From Paraescarpia echinospica (lineage: Eukaryota > Annelida > Polychaeta > Sabellida > Siboglinidae), in contig CM034534.1 of assembly GCA_020002185.1 (NCBI GenBank), forward strand, positions 62,311,429-62,375,428: DNA of 64,000 nt, written 5' to 3'. This document shows positions 43,288 to 56,428 of the stretch, piece by piece. Each line of letters begins with the position of its first letter. Positions within the stretch are counted from its first letter, which is position 1. Made by a program: the position numbers and the translations under genes. The notes beneath the pieces were generated by a model. It saw only the letters and a list, made by a program, of their open reading frames with translations, was not told where the DNA came from and made no database searches.

Positions 43288-45653
43288 TTAATTAATAATA
43301 ATAAATAACTTCTTACGCGCCAATATCCTCAGACAATCCGAGCTCAGTGGCGCACCAAAACCAAAGGATTAAGCATTCTCATACTCGTGTGCTAGGCGAA
43401 AGTCGTCAACAAATGGATGGATGTGCTAGGAAGCTAGGGAGGATAGGCGATATTGAAAAGATAGGTTTTGAGGTGACGACGAAATGTAACAATATTTTCT
43501 GCTAATTTAACATTAACGGGAAGCGAATTCCATATAGTTGGCGCGGCAACTGAAAAAGCTCGAGTTCCAGCCTTTGTCTTAACTCTGGGAACAGATAGCA
43601 ACTTCGACCTAGACGACCGAAGTTGTCTGGCTTGTCTAGCCGGTGTGAGCATTGAATATAAATAACTAGGTTGTTTGGATGAAAGGGCTTGGTGGGTGAT
43701 TGTGCAGATCTTAAACATAATGCGATATCGCACGGGGAGCCAATGCAGTGATTTTAGAAGTGGCACTGAGCGGAAGAATCGAGGAGATTGTGTGACTACC
43801 CTTGCTAAACAATTTTGGACGCGTTGTAGTTTTGCAATATCCTTGATAGCAATATTATGAAGGAGGGAATTGCAATAATCTAATGTGCTGCTAACAAGAG
43901 CTGTTGCGATAGTCTTAGCGACAGAAAGCGACATATGTCGGCGATTGCGGCGAAGATCACGGATATGATAAAAACAGCAGCGGCACGATTGGGATATGTG
44001 TTGTCTGAAATTGAAGTCGCAATCAAAGGTCACTCCTAGATTCCGTACTGATGCTGCTGGTGTGATATTTTGACTCAGGATGCATGTTGGAAAAAAGTCA
44101 TTAAGTTTACCTCGCTGCATTGGAGTACCAATGATGAGGAATTCAGTTTTGTCTGCATTTAATTTTAATTTGCTATCGGTCATCCATGAAAAAAACATCT
44201 TGGAGACAATCGTTGAGTCGGTTTAGAGAGTGACTTGTATCGGGCGTGGCCAAGGAAATGTAGATCTGTGTGTCATCTGCATAAAGGTGATGATCCAAGT
44301 TATGACTTTGGATTACAGAGCTGACTGGCGTAGTGTAGAGAATGAAAAGCAAAGGCCCAAGAACGGAACCCTGGGGAATGCCACATGAAGTGGGGAGTGA
44401 GGTTGAAAAGTAATTATCTATCTTTATACATCGATGTCTATTGGTTAGATATGAAGAAAACCAGGTCAGAGCTGTGCCAGATATGCCATACCACATTGAT
44501 AAACGTTTGACAAGAGTGTTGTGACCAATGGTATCAAAGGCGGCAGACAGATCAAGAAAAGTAAGTGCAGTTACTTTGCCTTTATCAATGTTTAATATAA
44601 CATCATTGTGTACTTTTAGGAGAGCAGTCTCTGTAGAATGAAATTGTTTGTATGCTGATTGAAGCACACTGGATAAACAAGTTGAGCTGATATGACACCT
44701 TGGACGGCTTGCTACGACTTTCTCAAGTATCTTAGAAATAAAGCTAAGATTAGAAATTGGACTATAATTTTTGAAATCATCTTTTGGCAGAGAAGTCTTC
44801 TTGAGAACAGGATTTACATGTGCGTGTTTAAAATCATCTGGGAATTTACCCGAACTTAGTAATAAATTTATGATATTCGTTATTGTATCAAGTAAAGAGT
44901 CAAGACATGCTTTTAGTAGTATGGTTGGTAATGGATCGAGATCGCATGACTTATTTGGGGAGGACATTATTATTTTCCTCACTTCATCAACTGTGGCTGG
45001 CTCAAACAATACAAGTGGAGAATTTACTTGTGGGGAGTCCACATTTACAGTACTTAAAGTGTGACATGGAAAAGCAGAACGTATAAGACTTATTTTATCT
45101 TTGAAATGACTAGAAAACGAGTCACACAGAGATTTGACTGACACATGACTAGGTAGAGATGGAGGCGGCCGTCTGTGTAAAATATGATTTATGCAATTCC
45201 ATAGCTGATGTGGGTTATCAGAGTTACTCGAGACCATGTTTGTGTAATAATTTGATTTAGCTTTGGCCATTTGTCTGTTGCAGTAGTGACACTGTTTAGA
45301 ATATCGTGATCTGTCCAAAGGCGAGCGTGATTTGCGCCATACACGTTCAAGATAGCGCCGGCGCTTTTTAGATTGTAGAATTTCAGAAGTCATCCATGGA
45401 GCATGTAGCTTTTGGGACACAGATTTAGATCTCAGGGGTGCATGTTTATTAAGTAAATCTTTGAGTACTTGACAGTACTGTCGACACAGATCTGACAGAT
45501 GTTCTTTGGGGTTACTGATGAGGTCGGATTTAAGGATGTCTGTCATTAATGCGGCAATGTCAATCTTACGGATCGGTCGGTAAAACACATTGTGTTTGGA
45601 CTCTACGGGAATTCTAGGAACTTTGACATCAGCAATGACAGTGCGGTGGTCTG
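43288..45653 (-). mobile_element. CR1/L2-like LINE, reverse transcriptase part
   Basis: ORF2 from the end of the endonuclease domain (TDHRTVIADVKVP at 45653) through the RT. Blocks include VRKIIMSSPNKSCDLDPLPT, LSAAFDTIGHNTLVKRL, CGIPQGSVLGPLLFILY, LYADDTQIYISLA (catalytic YADD intact), then LNADKTEFLIIGT, LDYCNSLLHNI and the C terminus TIWNSLPVNVKLAENIV, ending at 43434. One frameshift at about 44190 is the only obvious lesion. The 3' UTR ends in a TAA-rich tail near 43290-43310. The N-terminal endonuclease is not here but at 60928-61900. Confidence 0.85.
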
Positions 45654-45764
45654 TTAAAGGTGCTCAATCACTTCGTTTGCCCATCGCCAATCCGGTTCTT
45701 TTATGTCCAGATGTGTAATGTGTGAATAGTTTAACTAGTGCGCACAGTCGGTTTAATTAAAAAA

Positions 45765-45890
45765 AATGCGTACTTGTTTTTTAATCTTCAAAAAAAGAGT
45801 TGTCGTTACAGCGGGTATCGCTGGCGAAAGCCAATTACGCTGTCTGCCTACTGCGCCACTTCGGTCATGTGCTTTACGCGAGATCGGCAT
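45765..45890 (-). repeat. Possible tRNA-derived SINE fragment
   Basis: The minus strand has an A-box-like gaagtggcgcagtaggcaga and a later acccgctgtaacgacaact followed by an A-rich tail. The B box is poorly preserved. Confidence 0.35.
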
Positions 45891-47589
45891 CCCAGGCATT
45901 CGAAAACAATAACAACACACACGTGCTTTGGTGTATCAAGATGAAGATTATAATTCCAAAGTAGTTGTACGAAGGTACGTATTACACTATCGCAGTTAGC
46001 AACAAGAACGCGTAGCCGTGTATTAATTCAACGAGAATTGCAACTTGCGAATGTCTACACTCGACTCGAGCCTGTCGAGGCTGACTTTAAGACATGATTA
46101 ACTAGTTCTAACTCAAGTCTAAGTACTGTCTTAGTCTTAGACAGTCACCATATCAGCCAGAGATTCAGTCAGAGAGTGACAACGAGCATAATATTTGATA
46201 TGTATTGTATTTGGTTACGTAGGATGTTGTTAATAAGCTGTTATTCCGACAATACATATTGAGAGTAGATGACGCGAGGGTGCGAAATGACAAGTAACAT
46301 TGCTTTGGCAGCAGGCTCCTGTTGATCGTCCAAGTAACTTAGTCAGGGAGCATCCGTAATTTCGTGCAACAGATTGTCAAACACAGGAGTATTATGTTGA
46401 TGATCGTAATTATTAAAACATTTTTGTTGATTTGCATTGTATTTTATGCACAATTATTTATATTTTTATATGACAGGCATGATGGTGATGATTTTATTCA
46501 ATATAAAAATGTAAATGTGTAAATACATAAAATATCAATACACCTAGAGTACACCATATAAGGATTACACAAGAAAATGCACGCACTTGTCTTCATTGTG
46601 ATCCTTGATGCCTGGCTATGGTGTATGTAAAACATTAATTGGCAGTTGTATTTGTCCAGGATCTCGGACAAGATTCTACAGCCATGCAACATGCTGCATA
46701 TTAATAGTTTGTCATATGAATGTCTACTGAGTGATCCCAATTGTGTCGTGTTGAATCCGTGACAGATTCCCCAGTGCCGATGGGGTGTACACTGGCTTCC
46801 AGGTCAGTCAGTTAGCTTGACTGACTGGAAACCAATGTAGAATGCAGGTTGCTCGACATAAGAATGTGATGACGCCTGACTAGCTCTGTAGTTGGTGATG
46901 GAATGGTGGGTGCCAGGGACTGCAGATGTGACAACAACTTTCGATGCTGTCAGACAGGTTCAGTGTCGAGCATTCTTCGGTGAACTGCATCGGTTTAGAT
47001 ATCGATGACATCACTGTATGTTTTCGCTGTCTGTGATGGTACTGCATACCAGCTTCCTGACATTTTGCTGTACGTCTGCATCTACCTATACCGGAGACAA
47101 AGTGACAATAAGGATGGCTCTGACATGTATGATATTTTTATATGTGACGACACATTTATCAAAAGTCAATAATACAAGGTATTTGTATTCAATTCAACTA
47201 TAACTTTAGCAGTGTCCATGAAAAAATACATGAATTATCCAGTATGGTTACAGTGGTAGGGTTTCATTGCCTTTGTGTTGCTGATAGTCAGTGGCAGCCA
47301 GCTGAGTTCTTGCAACATACACCAGGCACAAGTTTGTGAGGAAGTAATGGTATTGAAAGCCTTTTCAAATTTTCCAACAACAATCTGTTGATACACTGAT
47401 AGCAGCATTTTACTTGTTTAAATTATCTATGTATCACGAGGACTGTTATATATTTATCATGCCATGTATAATTTTTCAATTTTTTTTTTGTTTATCACTG
47501 TTTTATATTTTCACAAATAATTTACATTAATTTTCATTTTGCATGATAATTAAACAACATTTGGGTACGTTTAGTTCTGATATGGTGTA
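45891..47589. other. No gene recognised
   Basis: AT-rich, with a local inverted motif (gtcagtcagttagcttgactgactg) near 46800-46830. No family-matching frame. Confidence 0.4.
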
Positions 47590-47800
47590 GTATCCCGTCC
47601 TCAGGATTACTCAAAGCGCTTTAAACTTTACTCCCTGGCAGACCTGTTAAATTGAAAACACCATCTTGACTTATGTGGGAAGAATTCAGCCACACTGAAA
47701 TTAATATGCGAAGATTATTCATACAAAAATATCCACCGTCTGTAGCCTCTTCATACAGCTGAGTAAACTGGAGCAATGTAGCATGTAGCGATTGTACATG
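47590..47800 (-). repeat. Second copy of the SINE at 1309-1612, body and 3' part
   Basis: Minus-strand gctccagtttactcagctgt and the 3' half (ctgccagggagtaaagt...) match the SINE at 1309-1612. The tRNA-like head is absent or diverged beyond recognition. Confidence 0.65.
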
Positions 47801-48811
47801 TAATTCTCAGTCACATGGCGATGACCCTGTCTAGTCTAGTCACTATTTTTTGTGAGTTGTAAACATACCAAGCATTGCACATACTACGACAATTTTGAAT
47901 TTTATATCCTATTGATGTTTTTTAACAAAAAATCATAATATAGTTATTTTATTTGATATGTACATATTAAATTTGTTCAACTAAACATCGTCCTAAGTAA
48001 TTTGTTCTCATTGGTTTATATTTTATGGGCATTAAATATAAAAATTTGTTGTTAAATACACATAATTGTTTAGTCACTAATTTTGTGAGTTGTAAACATA
48101 TAACTAGCATTTGATATCACATGTGTAGTGTTTTTTTTTTTTTAACTAAGAAGTGTGATAAAAGTAACTGTTTGTTTTGTTATATGTACCTGACATTTTT
48201 TCAACCTCTTCCTAATTTTTGTTTCTATTGTTGCTTTGCATTTTATGTGTATGTGATATTAAAAATTCTTACATTGTACACATCAAGTGCAATGATTGTA
48301 CCTGTAGTTGCATTGTGCTTTTAATAATTTTGTAGTCATGATCTCATCAAATAGTTTCAATAAAATGTTTTTAATTTACATTGTCTTTACTTTAATTCAC
48401 ATGCATTTCTAACAACAATATGCAATTTAACAAGGACACCCATTACTGCAAAATCTTAATGCAGACAACCAAAACTATCACGTACAGGGGTGGAGTCTGG
48501 GGGGCACAAAAACCTCCACCGGCGACTGAACCAAATGGTATAGTCTAAATTTTGTCGCTATCGAGCCGCTATAACTTCAGCCGCTCTGCTGTCTCGGCTG
48601 GAGTGGTGATATCGGAAAGACGGGGAGGGGATGCTGTTGAAACATTTTCAAACTGTACCCAAATAAGATTGGTCAGAATAAAACATAATTGTAAAAACAA
48701 CTAAACACTTCCAAATGTTATGCTATGATTTATGTATATATATACAGCTGTATATATCACGTTTGCATACCAGCAGCAATTAATACTTACGTTTACTTAC
48801 TGTCCTGAGCT
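47801..48811. other. No gene recognised
   Basis: Very AT-rich with two aattttgtgagttgtaaacat-like repeats (about 47847 and 48078). Nothing coding was recognised. Confidence 0.4.
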
Positions 48812-48990
48812 GCATCCAGCCTCAGGAAGTGACTGGACACCTGACATTGAGCTGCCTTTGCTACGACCACTGATGCTCGATAGAGCCACCACAGATCTTG
48901 TCATATGTGATGGCTGCATTGGTGTCGAGGTAGTTCACGCCTTTGTGTTGAAGCTGTCAAACAAAGTCATGAATTGGAATATGGAACGAG
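48812..48990. repeat. Diverged dispersed repeat, copy 1
   Basis: Shares gagctgcatccagcctc, atgctcgatagagcca and ggtggctg(c/g)attggtgt-like blocks with 50118-50292, same orientation. Function unknown. Confidence 0.55.
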
Positions 48991-49608
48991 TCAGATTATT
49001 TGTGAAGGTGAACATGGTTTGATAGCACTACTACACGTAAATATATATAATATTATATATGTATGTATATGTAAATATATGTGTGTGTACATGTGGTGTG
49101 TAACTTGTAAACGTTTTAATTTCATTAATAGGTAAACATATTTTGCACGATAATTTGCCCAATGGTCATTTGCCCAGCACTCAAGTGTGAAAAGGTCATT
49201 TGCCCAGTTGTAAAAAAATTACAATAAATTATATGAGAGTGGCAAAGTTATTATTGTATATATTGTAAAATTGTAGTATATAACAAACAAATAGACAATT
49301 TACAAGTGTCATAGCCAACAATGTGAAACAATTTGGATTGTGCACCATTCAATTGCCAGCATAATTAACTACCTGTAAGTGCAGGTAGAACATAGGTGGG
49401 CTGGAAAGAAGGTCACAGGAAATAAAGTCACAAAGTAATTTTATTCAAAAAATAAAAAATAACTAAAAAGTTTTGCAATTTTTCACTGATAGTACTACCG
49501 ACATTATATCATATGTCTTATTAAGAGTCTCCCCAACCTTACGTATTATTAAAATAATTCCACACATTGTATGTTTAAACAGGTTAAATTAAGTTATTTT
49601 GATTTCTG

Positions 49609-49679
<71 letters not shown>
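49609..49679. repeat. (CA)n microsatellite
   Basis: Uninterrupted ca repeats. Confidence 0.95.
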
Positions 49680-49683
<4 letters not shown>

Positions 49684-50117
49684 ATATACATTCAAAGATA
49701 CAAATCAGTAACTGAACATAAGCATCTTGTGCTGTGCAAGCCAGCAGGTGACTATAGAGGTAAAATGTCATGTGGCGTAACATTAACATTAAAGCAGTTG
49801 CAGCCTTTAGCAGATCTGTGCGCCAACATAAGCATAATTATTATGAAATGACAATCACTGAGGCTTGGCTATATTGTGTCACTTATATTTACTTGCATTG
49901 TATATACATATTTATGTTTGCAATATAAACATTCCAAATTAAATAAAAAGAAAATTAAGTTGAAAAAATGATCTCCAAATGAAATGTGCTATGTAGTTGA
50001 CAGTTTGACAACCACCCTATCATACAAAGATGGAATAATTGTACACACATTAGACTGGTCAAACCAGAACATAACAGTACATTAATACCATTACTTAAAC
50101 TAACATTGGTTGTAATG

Positions 50118-50292
50118 GTTCAGAGCTGCACCCAGCCTCGGGAAGAGACTGAATACCTGACAGTGAGCTGGTTTTATAGCGACCACCGATACTCGATAGA
50201 GCCAATGCAGCGGTTGTTGTCTGTGGTGGCTGGATTGGTGTGGACGTCATTTGCATATATTTGTGGTGAAACTCAAGTGAAGGCATAAAGTG
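50118..50292. repeat. Diverged dispersed repeat, copy 2
   Basis: Partner of 48812-48990. Same block order with substitutions and small indels. Confidence 0.55.
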
Positions 50293-51233
50293 GAATGGCC
50301 AAAATTGGTTATATTTGACATTTTTTAATAGTACTACTACCCCTCAAAATGGACAGCGTAGTATAACACATCAAAATAATATCCAGGCTATTTAAATAAC
50401 TTTCATAAATAATAAAATAAATTGTCCTCCTATATTCATCCACCCAGTGTACTTGTTTTCTTGCTTCCTATCAAACTAAGGTTAGCCTAGAGGCCTAGAA
50501 GATCTCTATCAATGTGTATACATATTCCACACTTTTCAGAGATGTAAGTTGTAAACCTTTCTTTATATACATACTTCTATACATACTACATGCAGTTTGG
50601 GTCGTTTACCCCCTGGTAACATATGTAGACTATTACGGTCACAATATACATATCAATGTTTAGTATTCTCTACAGAAATCATAAATTATTACTACTCTTT
50701 AAATTTACATAATACAAGATTATTAAATGTATATGTTATTACAATCAGCATTCGTGTTGTACATCACACATGGACAAACAGTAAAGAAGTGTTATTTTGT
50801 ATTCTACATTACTGAAGGCAAGTAAAGATATATGTATTTAATACAAAACCTGGTAGTCAAACTCATAGTATCATACTGCTATTGAGTAGGCATGGGTAAA
50901 GGTCAATTGGTAGCTGTGTTTTACTGGGTATTATGTGATTCCTGAGGTGATTGTCGCTGATCTGCTGTCAGTAAATGTAACTAGCTTTGATGATCAAAGT
51001 GCACTTTACAAGCAGCCAGTGACTCAAGTTTCAACTGACATCCAAGAAAGCAAGTACTTATAGATAGATCCAGGCAATTATTTTAGGCATTCGATTATTT
51101 TATTAGTCTCAAATGTCCAGCCAGTGTCAGTCAGTGATTGAGAGTAAAGTGTGAATGTCCAGTGGGTGCTACAGTTGTATTATATTATACATAGTTAAAT
51201 ATTGATATAATACGACATGTCCTTAAATATGAA
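50293..51233. other. No gene recognised
   Basis: AT-rich flank of the BEL element. It ends with catagttaaatattgatat, which recurs at about 60236. Confidence 0.4.
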
Positions 51234-51238
51234 GGCAT

Positions 51239-51420
51239 TGTTACGGAATCTACGTTAATTAAACACAATGAATAAACTATAAGTGTTTATTCAATTTGTG
51301 TGAATACAGCGGTCGCCATCTTTACCGGAAGTTACCAGTGTCAAACGAAAATACGAATTCGGAATTTATAAACACATTTGAAAATTAACATTTGCGACAG
51401 CCGACGGCAATACTGTAACA
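51239..51420 (-). repeat. BEL 3' LTR
   Basis: 182 bp, tgttacggaatctacg ... gcaatactgtaaca; pairs with 59903-60084. Confidence 0.92.
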
Positions 51421-51492
51421 TCCCAGGGGACACCAACTCGACAGGGATGTCGAACAAACAAAAGTCACTGAATATCATTAATGTCACAAATG

Positions 51493-53531
51493 TCACTGAA
51501 TGTCAAGTCTCTCATTCCTCTTCATCAGGAGAACCAGCTTGGTCACCGGACGCTTCAATAGATGGCCATCTGCAAACTTGACCTCGACGACCCTCACGAG
51601 GTCATCATTCCCGACGTACGTCTTGACGACTTCGGCCATCTTCCACAGTCCACGCTTGGAGTTCTCATCCACGACAAGAACGACGTCTCTCACAGTAAGG
51701 CTGTCGCAAGTATTGGACCATTTCTTCCGAGGGGAGAGCCTGTGAATGTTCATCATCCAACGGCGCCAGAATCCTTCAACCATTGAGGTGCTAAGTTCGC
51801 GTCGTTTTCGTGTTTTGCCGACATATTCCTCACATGGCACTTGAGGACTTGGAAGATCGCCCCTACCAATGAGAAAGTGGTTGGGCGTGACGACGAGGCA
51901 GTGATAGGACGACTGTTTAGGTGACCGGCGATTTGCGAAAAAACAGTCTCCCACTCAATGAAGGTTAGTTTGTCGGTTTGTACTAAGTGCTTCATGGACT
52001 TCTTCACTTCTTGTACCATGCGCTCCACTAGACCTTGATGATGCGGACCACCAGGAGGTCCAAACTTCCAATCGATCTCGAACTTCAGACCATGGTTGTA
52101 GAGTTCGTCGTGATTCAAGCGAAGATGAAGATCACGGATCTCGTTGTCAGCACCACGGAAGCACGTTGCATTGTCACTGATAATAAGAGCCGGAGCTCCT
52201 CGGATACTGATGAAACGTTCAAGGGCTTGCAGGAACGCGGATGTCGACAAGTCTTGAACACACGTCAGATGTACTGCTTGGACAACAGCACAGACGAAGA
52301 CTGCACACCATCCATTGGCAACGGTGTTTCTGGTAAGTTTCACTTGGATCGGTCCCAGGTAATCCAATATCGTCGTCTGGAAGGGAGGTGAAAAAGGCTT
52401 GATGCGGAAGTTGGGCAAATCGGCCATCTTTTGCTGTAAAGGTTTTCCTCGATGACGGTTGCAAACCTTGCAATCACGAACCACTCGTTTGCAGAGGTTC
52501 GTATCGCCAACAATCCAGTACATCTTCCTGATTTCAGCGGCAGTACTGAGATGTCCTCTGTGAAGAGCATGCCTGTGTCTGCCACGGGCGATGAGCAAAC
52601 TGATGTGTGTTTTCCGCGGCAGGAGACATGGATGACGGATGTCGAAGGACAGCGGAGCGTTGCGAATACGACCTCCTACTCTGACGACTTGTTTGTCATC
52701 GGCGAATGGATTCAGCTTGGATATGTGTTTATCTTCCAGGTCAAGGTCCTTCTGAGCATATCGAATCCAGTACAGTTCAGCTTCTTTAATTCTTCGGCGT
52801 GACGGAAGTTGACAGATCTTTGATACGAATTGCTTCAACCACTGGGTCCTGGGTAAGTCTTTCAGAGACATCACCTGGGCTGTCATCATTACCAAACGAG
52901 GCCAACTGGAGAACTTTGTCGGATCGACAATAGGATCAAGCCGAATCACATTCAACGTCAGCATTTTGGCATTGCGGATGTGAAACTTCTTTTGCTCAGC
53001 ATCGTCCTTGTCAACTGGGACGTTCTTTGGAGTTGTAGGCCAGTAGACGGGAGGTAATTTCAGGAAGCCAGGTCCATCAATGACTTTCTGCAATTGACTG
53101 ACATCAACACCACGGGAGACGAGATCAATGACATTCTGACCACTCGGTACGTAAGCAATGTCTGTGACGGGATCAAAGTCATACGTTATTTCCCCGACTC
53201 GACTGGCCACGTACGAACGGAAGGATTTCGATTGTCCCCGAAGCCAGCTAATGGCTGTCATGCTGTCTGTCCATATCCTTTTGTAGGCGATCTCAATCCG
53301 AAGAGAATTGTCCACAGTAAGCATCATGCGACTCAGGAGAAGAATTGCCTGAAGCTCTTTACGCGGCATACTTGTCTGCTTCAACGGAGTCAATCTTGCT
53401 CGGGCGCAAACGAACGATAGCTCAGCATCATCATCTTCTTTCGCAGACCATCTCAGCCAGACTCCAATCCCCATGGCATCTTCGGAAGCATCGCTGGCTC
53501 CATGGAGGGATATTTCTGGCAATGGCGACAT
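51493..53531 (-). CDS. BEL pol 3' half, first copy (RNase H end, integrase, C-terminal domain)
   Basis: The frames read LHGASDASEDAMGIGVWLRW (RNase-H-like), VPSGQNVIDLVSRGVDV, the integrase zinc region (RGHLSTAAEIRKMYW, CKVCNRHRGKP), catalytic core motifs TTILDYLGPIQV, LIISDNATCF and GLVERMVQEVKKSMKH, and the C-terminal VVLVVDENSKRGLWKMAEVV. Compared with the copy at 54532-56428 it keeps the base that is deleted there near 55778, so the frame stays open between RNase H and integrase. A shift near 51950 separates the last 150 codons. The 5' side runs into the N gap. Confidence 0.85.
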
Positions 53532-54531
53532 NNNNNNNNNNNNNNNNNNNNNNNNNNNNNNNNNNNNNNNNNNNNNNNNNNNNNNNNNNNNNNNNNNNNN
53601 NNNNNNNNNNNNNNNNNNNNNNNNNNNNNNNNNNNNNNNNNNNNNNNNNNNNNNNNNNNNNNNNNNNNNNNNNNNNNNNNNNNNNNNNNNNNNNNNNNNN
53701 NNNNNNNNNNNNNNNNNNNNNNNNNNNNNNNNNNNNNNNNNNNNNNNNNNNNNNNNNNNNNNNNNNNNNNNNNNNNNNNNNNNNNNNNNNNNNNNNNNNN
53801 NNNNNNNNNNNNNNNNNNNNNNNNNNNNNNNNNNNNNNNNNNNNNNNNNNNNNNNNNNNNNNNNNNNNNNNNNNNNNNNNNNNNNNNNNNNNNNNNNNNN
53901 NNNNNNNNNNNNNNNNNNNNNNNNNNNNNNNNNNNNNNNNNNNNNNNNNNNNNNNNNNNNNNNNNNNNNNNNNNNNNNNNNNNNNNNNNNNNNNNNNNNN
54001 NNNNNNNNNNNNNNNNNNNNNNNNNNNNNNNNNNNNNNNNNNNNNNNNNNNNNNNNNNNNNNNNNNNNNNNNNNNNNNNNNNNNNNNNNNNNNNNNNNNN
54101 NNNNNNNNNNNNNNNNNNNNNNNNNNNNNNNNNNNNNNNNNNNNNNNNNNNNNNNNNNNNNNNNNNNNNNNNNNNNNNNNNNNNNNNNNNNNNNNNNNNN
54201 NNNNNNNNNNNNNNNNNNNNNNNNNNNNNNNNNNNNNNNNNNNNNNNNNNNNNNNNNNNNNNNNNNNNNNNNNNNNNNNNNNNNNNNNNNNNNNNNNNNN
54301 NNNNNNNNNNNNNNNNNNNNNNNNNNNNNNNNNNNNNNNNNNNNNNNNNNNNNNNNNNNNNNNNNNNNNNNNNNNNNNNNNNNNNNNNNNNNNNNNNNNN
54401 NNNNNNNNNNNNNNNNNNNNNNNNNNNNNNNNNNNNNNNNNNNNNNNNNNNNNNNNNNNNNNNNNNNNNNNNNNNNNNNNNNNNNNNNNNNNNNNNNNNN
54501 NNNNNNNNNNNNNNNNNNNNNNNNNNNNNNN
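53532..54531. other. Assembly gap, exactly 1000 N
   Basis: The round length marks a scaffold gap of unknown true size. The sequences on both sides are copies of the same pol region. Confidence 0.98.
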
Positions 54532-56428
54532 GCCATCTTCCACAGTCCACGCTTGGAGTTCTCATCCACGACAAGAACGACGTCTCTCACAGTAAGGCTG
54601 TCGCAAGTATTGGACCATTTCTTCCGAGGGGAGAGCCTGTGAATGTTCATCATCCAACGGCGCCAGAATCCTTCAACCATTGAGGTGCTAAGTTCGCGTC
54701 GTTTTCGTGTTTTGCCGACATATTCCTCACATGGCACTTGAGGACTTGGAAGATCGCCCCTACCAATGAGAAAGTGGTTGGGCGTGACGACGAGGCAGTG
54801 ATAGGACGACTGTTTAGGTGACCGGCGATTTGCGAAAAAACAGTCTCCCACTCAATGAAGGTTAGTTTGTCGGTTTGTACTAAGTGCTTCATGGACTTCT
54901 TCACTTCTTGTACCATGCGCTCCACTAGACCTTGATGATGCGGACCACCAGGAGGTCCAAACTTCCAATCGATCTCGAACTTCAGACCATGGTTGTAGAG
55001 TTCGTCGTGATTCAAGCGAAGATGAAGATCACGGATCTCGTTGTCAGCACCACGGAAGCACGTTGCATTGTCACTGATAATAAGAGCCGGAGCTCCTCGG
55101 ATACTGATGAAACGTTCAAGGGCTTGCAGGAACGCGGATGTCGACAAGTCTTGAACACACGTCAGATGTACTGCTTGGACAACAGCACAGACGAAGACTG
55201 CACACCATCCATTGGCAACGGTGTTTCTGGTAAGTTTCACTTGGATCGGTCCCAGGTAATCCAATATCGTCGTCTGGAAGGGAGGTGAAAAAGGCTTGAT
55301 GCGGAAGTTGGGCAAATCGGCCATCTTTTGCTGTAAAGGTTTTCCTCGATGACGGTTGCAAACCTTGCAATCACGAACCACTCGTTTGCAGAGGTTCGTA
55401 TCGCCAACAATCCAGTACATCTTCCTGATTTCAGCGGCAGTACTGAGATGTCCTCTGTGAAGAGCATGCCTGTGTCTGCCACGGGCGATGAGCAAACTGA
55501 TGTGTGTTTTCCGCGGCAGGAGACATGGATGACGGATGTCGAAGGACAGCGGAGCGTTGCGAATACGACCTCCTACTCTGACGACTTGTTTGTCATCGGC
55601 GAATGGATTCAGCTTGGATATGTGTTTATCTTCCAGGTCAAGGTCCTTCTGAGCATATCGAATCCAGTACAGTTCAGCTTCTTTAATTCTTCGGCGTGAC
55701 GGAAGTTGACAGATCTTTGATACGAATTGCTTCAACCACTGGGTCCTGGGTAAGTCTTTCAGAGACATCACCTGGGCGTCATCATTACCAAACGAGGCCA
55801 ACTGGAGAACTTTGTCGGATCGACAATAGGATCAAGCCGAATCACATTCAACGTCAGCACTTTGGCATTGCGGATGTGAAACTTCTTTTGCTCAGCATCG
55901 TCCTTGTCAACTGGGACGTTCTTTGGAGTTGTAGGCCAGTAGCCGGGAGGTAATTTCAGGAAGCCAGGTCCATCAATGACTTTCTGCAATTGACTGACAT
56001 CAACACCACGGGAGACGAGATCAATGACATTCTGACCACTCGGTACGTAAGCAATGTCAGTGACGGGATCAAAGTCATAGGTTATTTCCCCGACTCGACT
56101 GGCCACGTACGAACGGAAGGATTTCGATTGTCCCCGAAGCCAGCTAATGGCTGTCATGCTGTCTGTCCATATCCTTTTGTAGGCGATCTCAATCCGAAGA
56201 GAATTTTCCACAGTGAGCATCATGTGACTCAGGAGAAGAATTGCCTGAAGCTCTTTACGCGGCATACTTGTCTGCTTCAACGGAGTCAATCTTGCTCGGG
56301 CGCAAACGAACGATAGCTCAGCATCATCATCTTCTTTCGCAGACCATCTCAGCCAGACTCCAATCCCCATGGCATCTTCGGAAGCATCGCTGGCTCCATG
56401 GAGGGATACTTCTGGCAATGGCGACATT
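54532..56428 (-). repeat. Second copy of the 1.9-kb BEL pol segment
   Basis: Matches 51635-53531 at a constant offset of 2897 with only about a dozen differences, including a one-base deletion at about 55778 that breaks the frame between RNase H and integrase. Probably a haplotype or assembly duplication. Confidence 0.9.
54650..55790 (-). CDS. BEL integrase (copy next to gag)
   Basis: H-C zinc-binding region, then D (TTILDYLGP), D (ISDNATCF) and E (GLVERMV) of the catalytic core in normal spacing, followed by LNSRPITASS. It inserts the cDNA into the genome. The frame is open for 383 codons but is separated from RT by the one-base deletion near 55778. Confidence 0.85.

Noticed and set aside
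53345..54851. Long open frames across the N stretch
   Set aside because: They are open only because unknown bases contain no stops.
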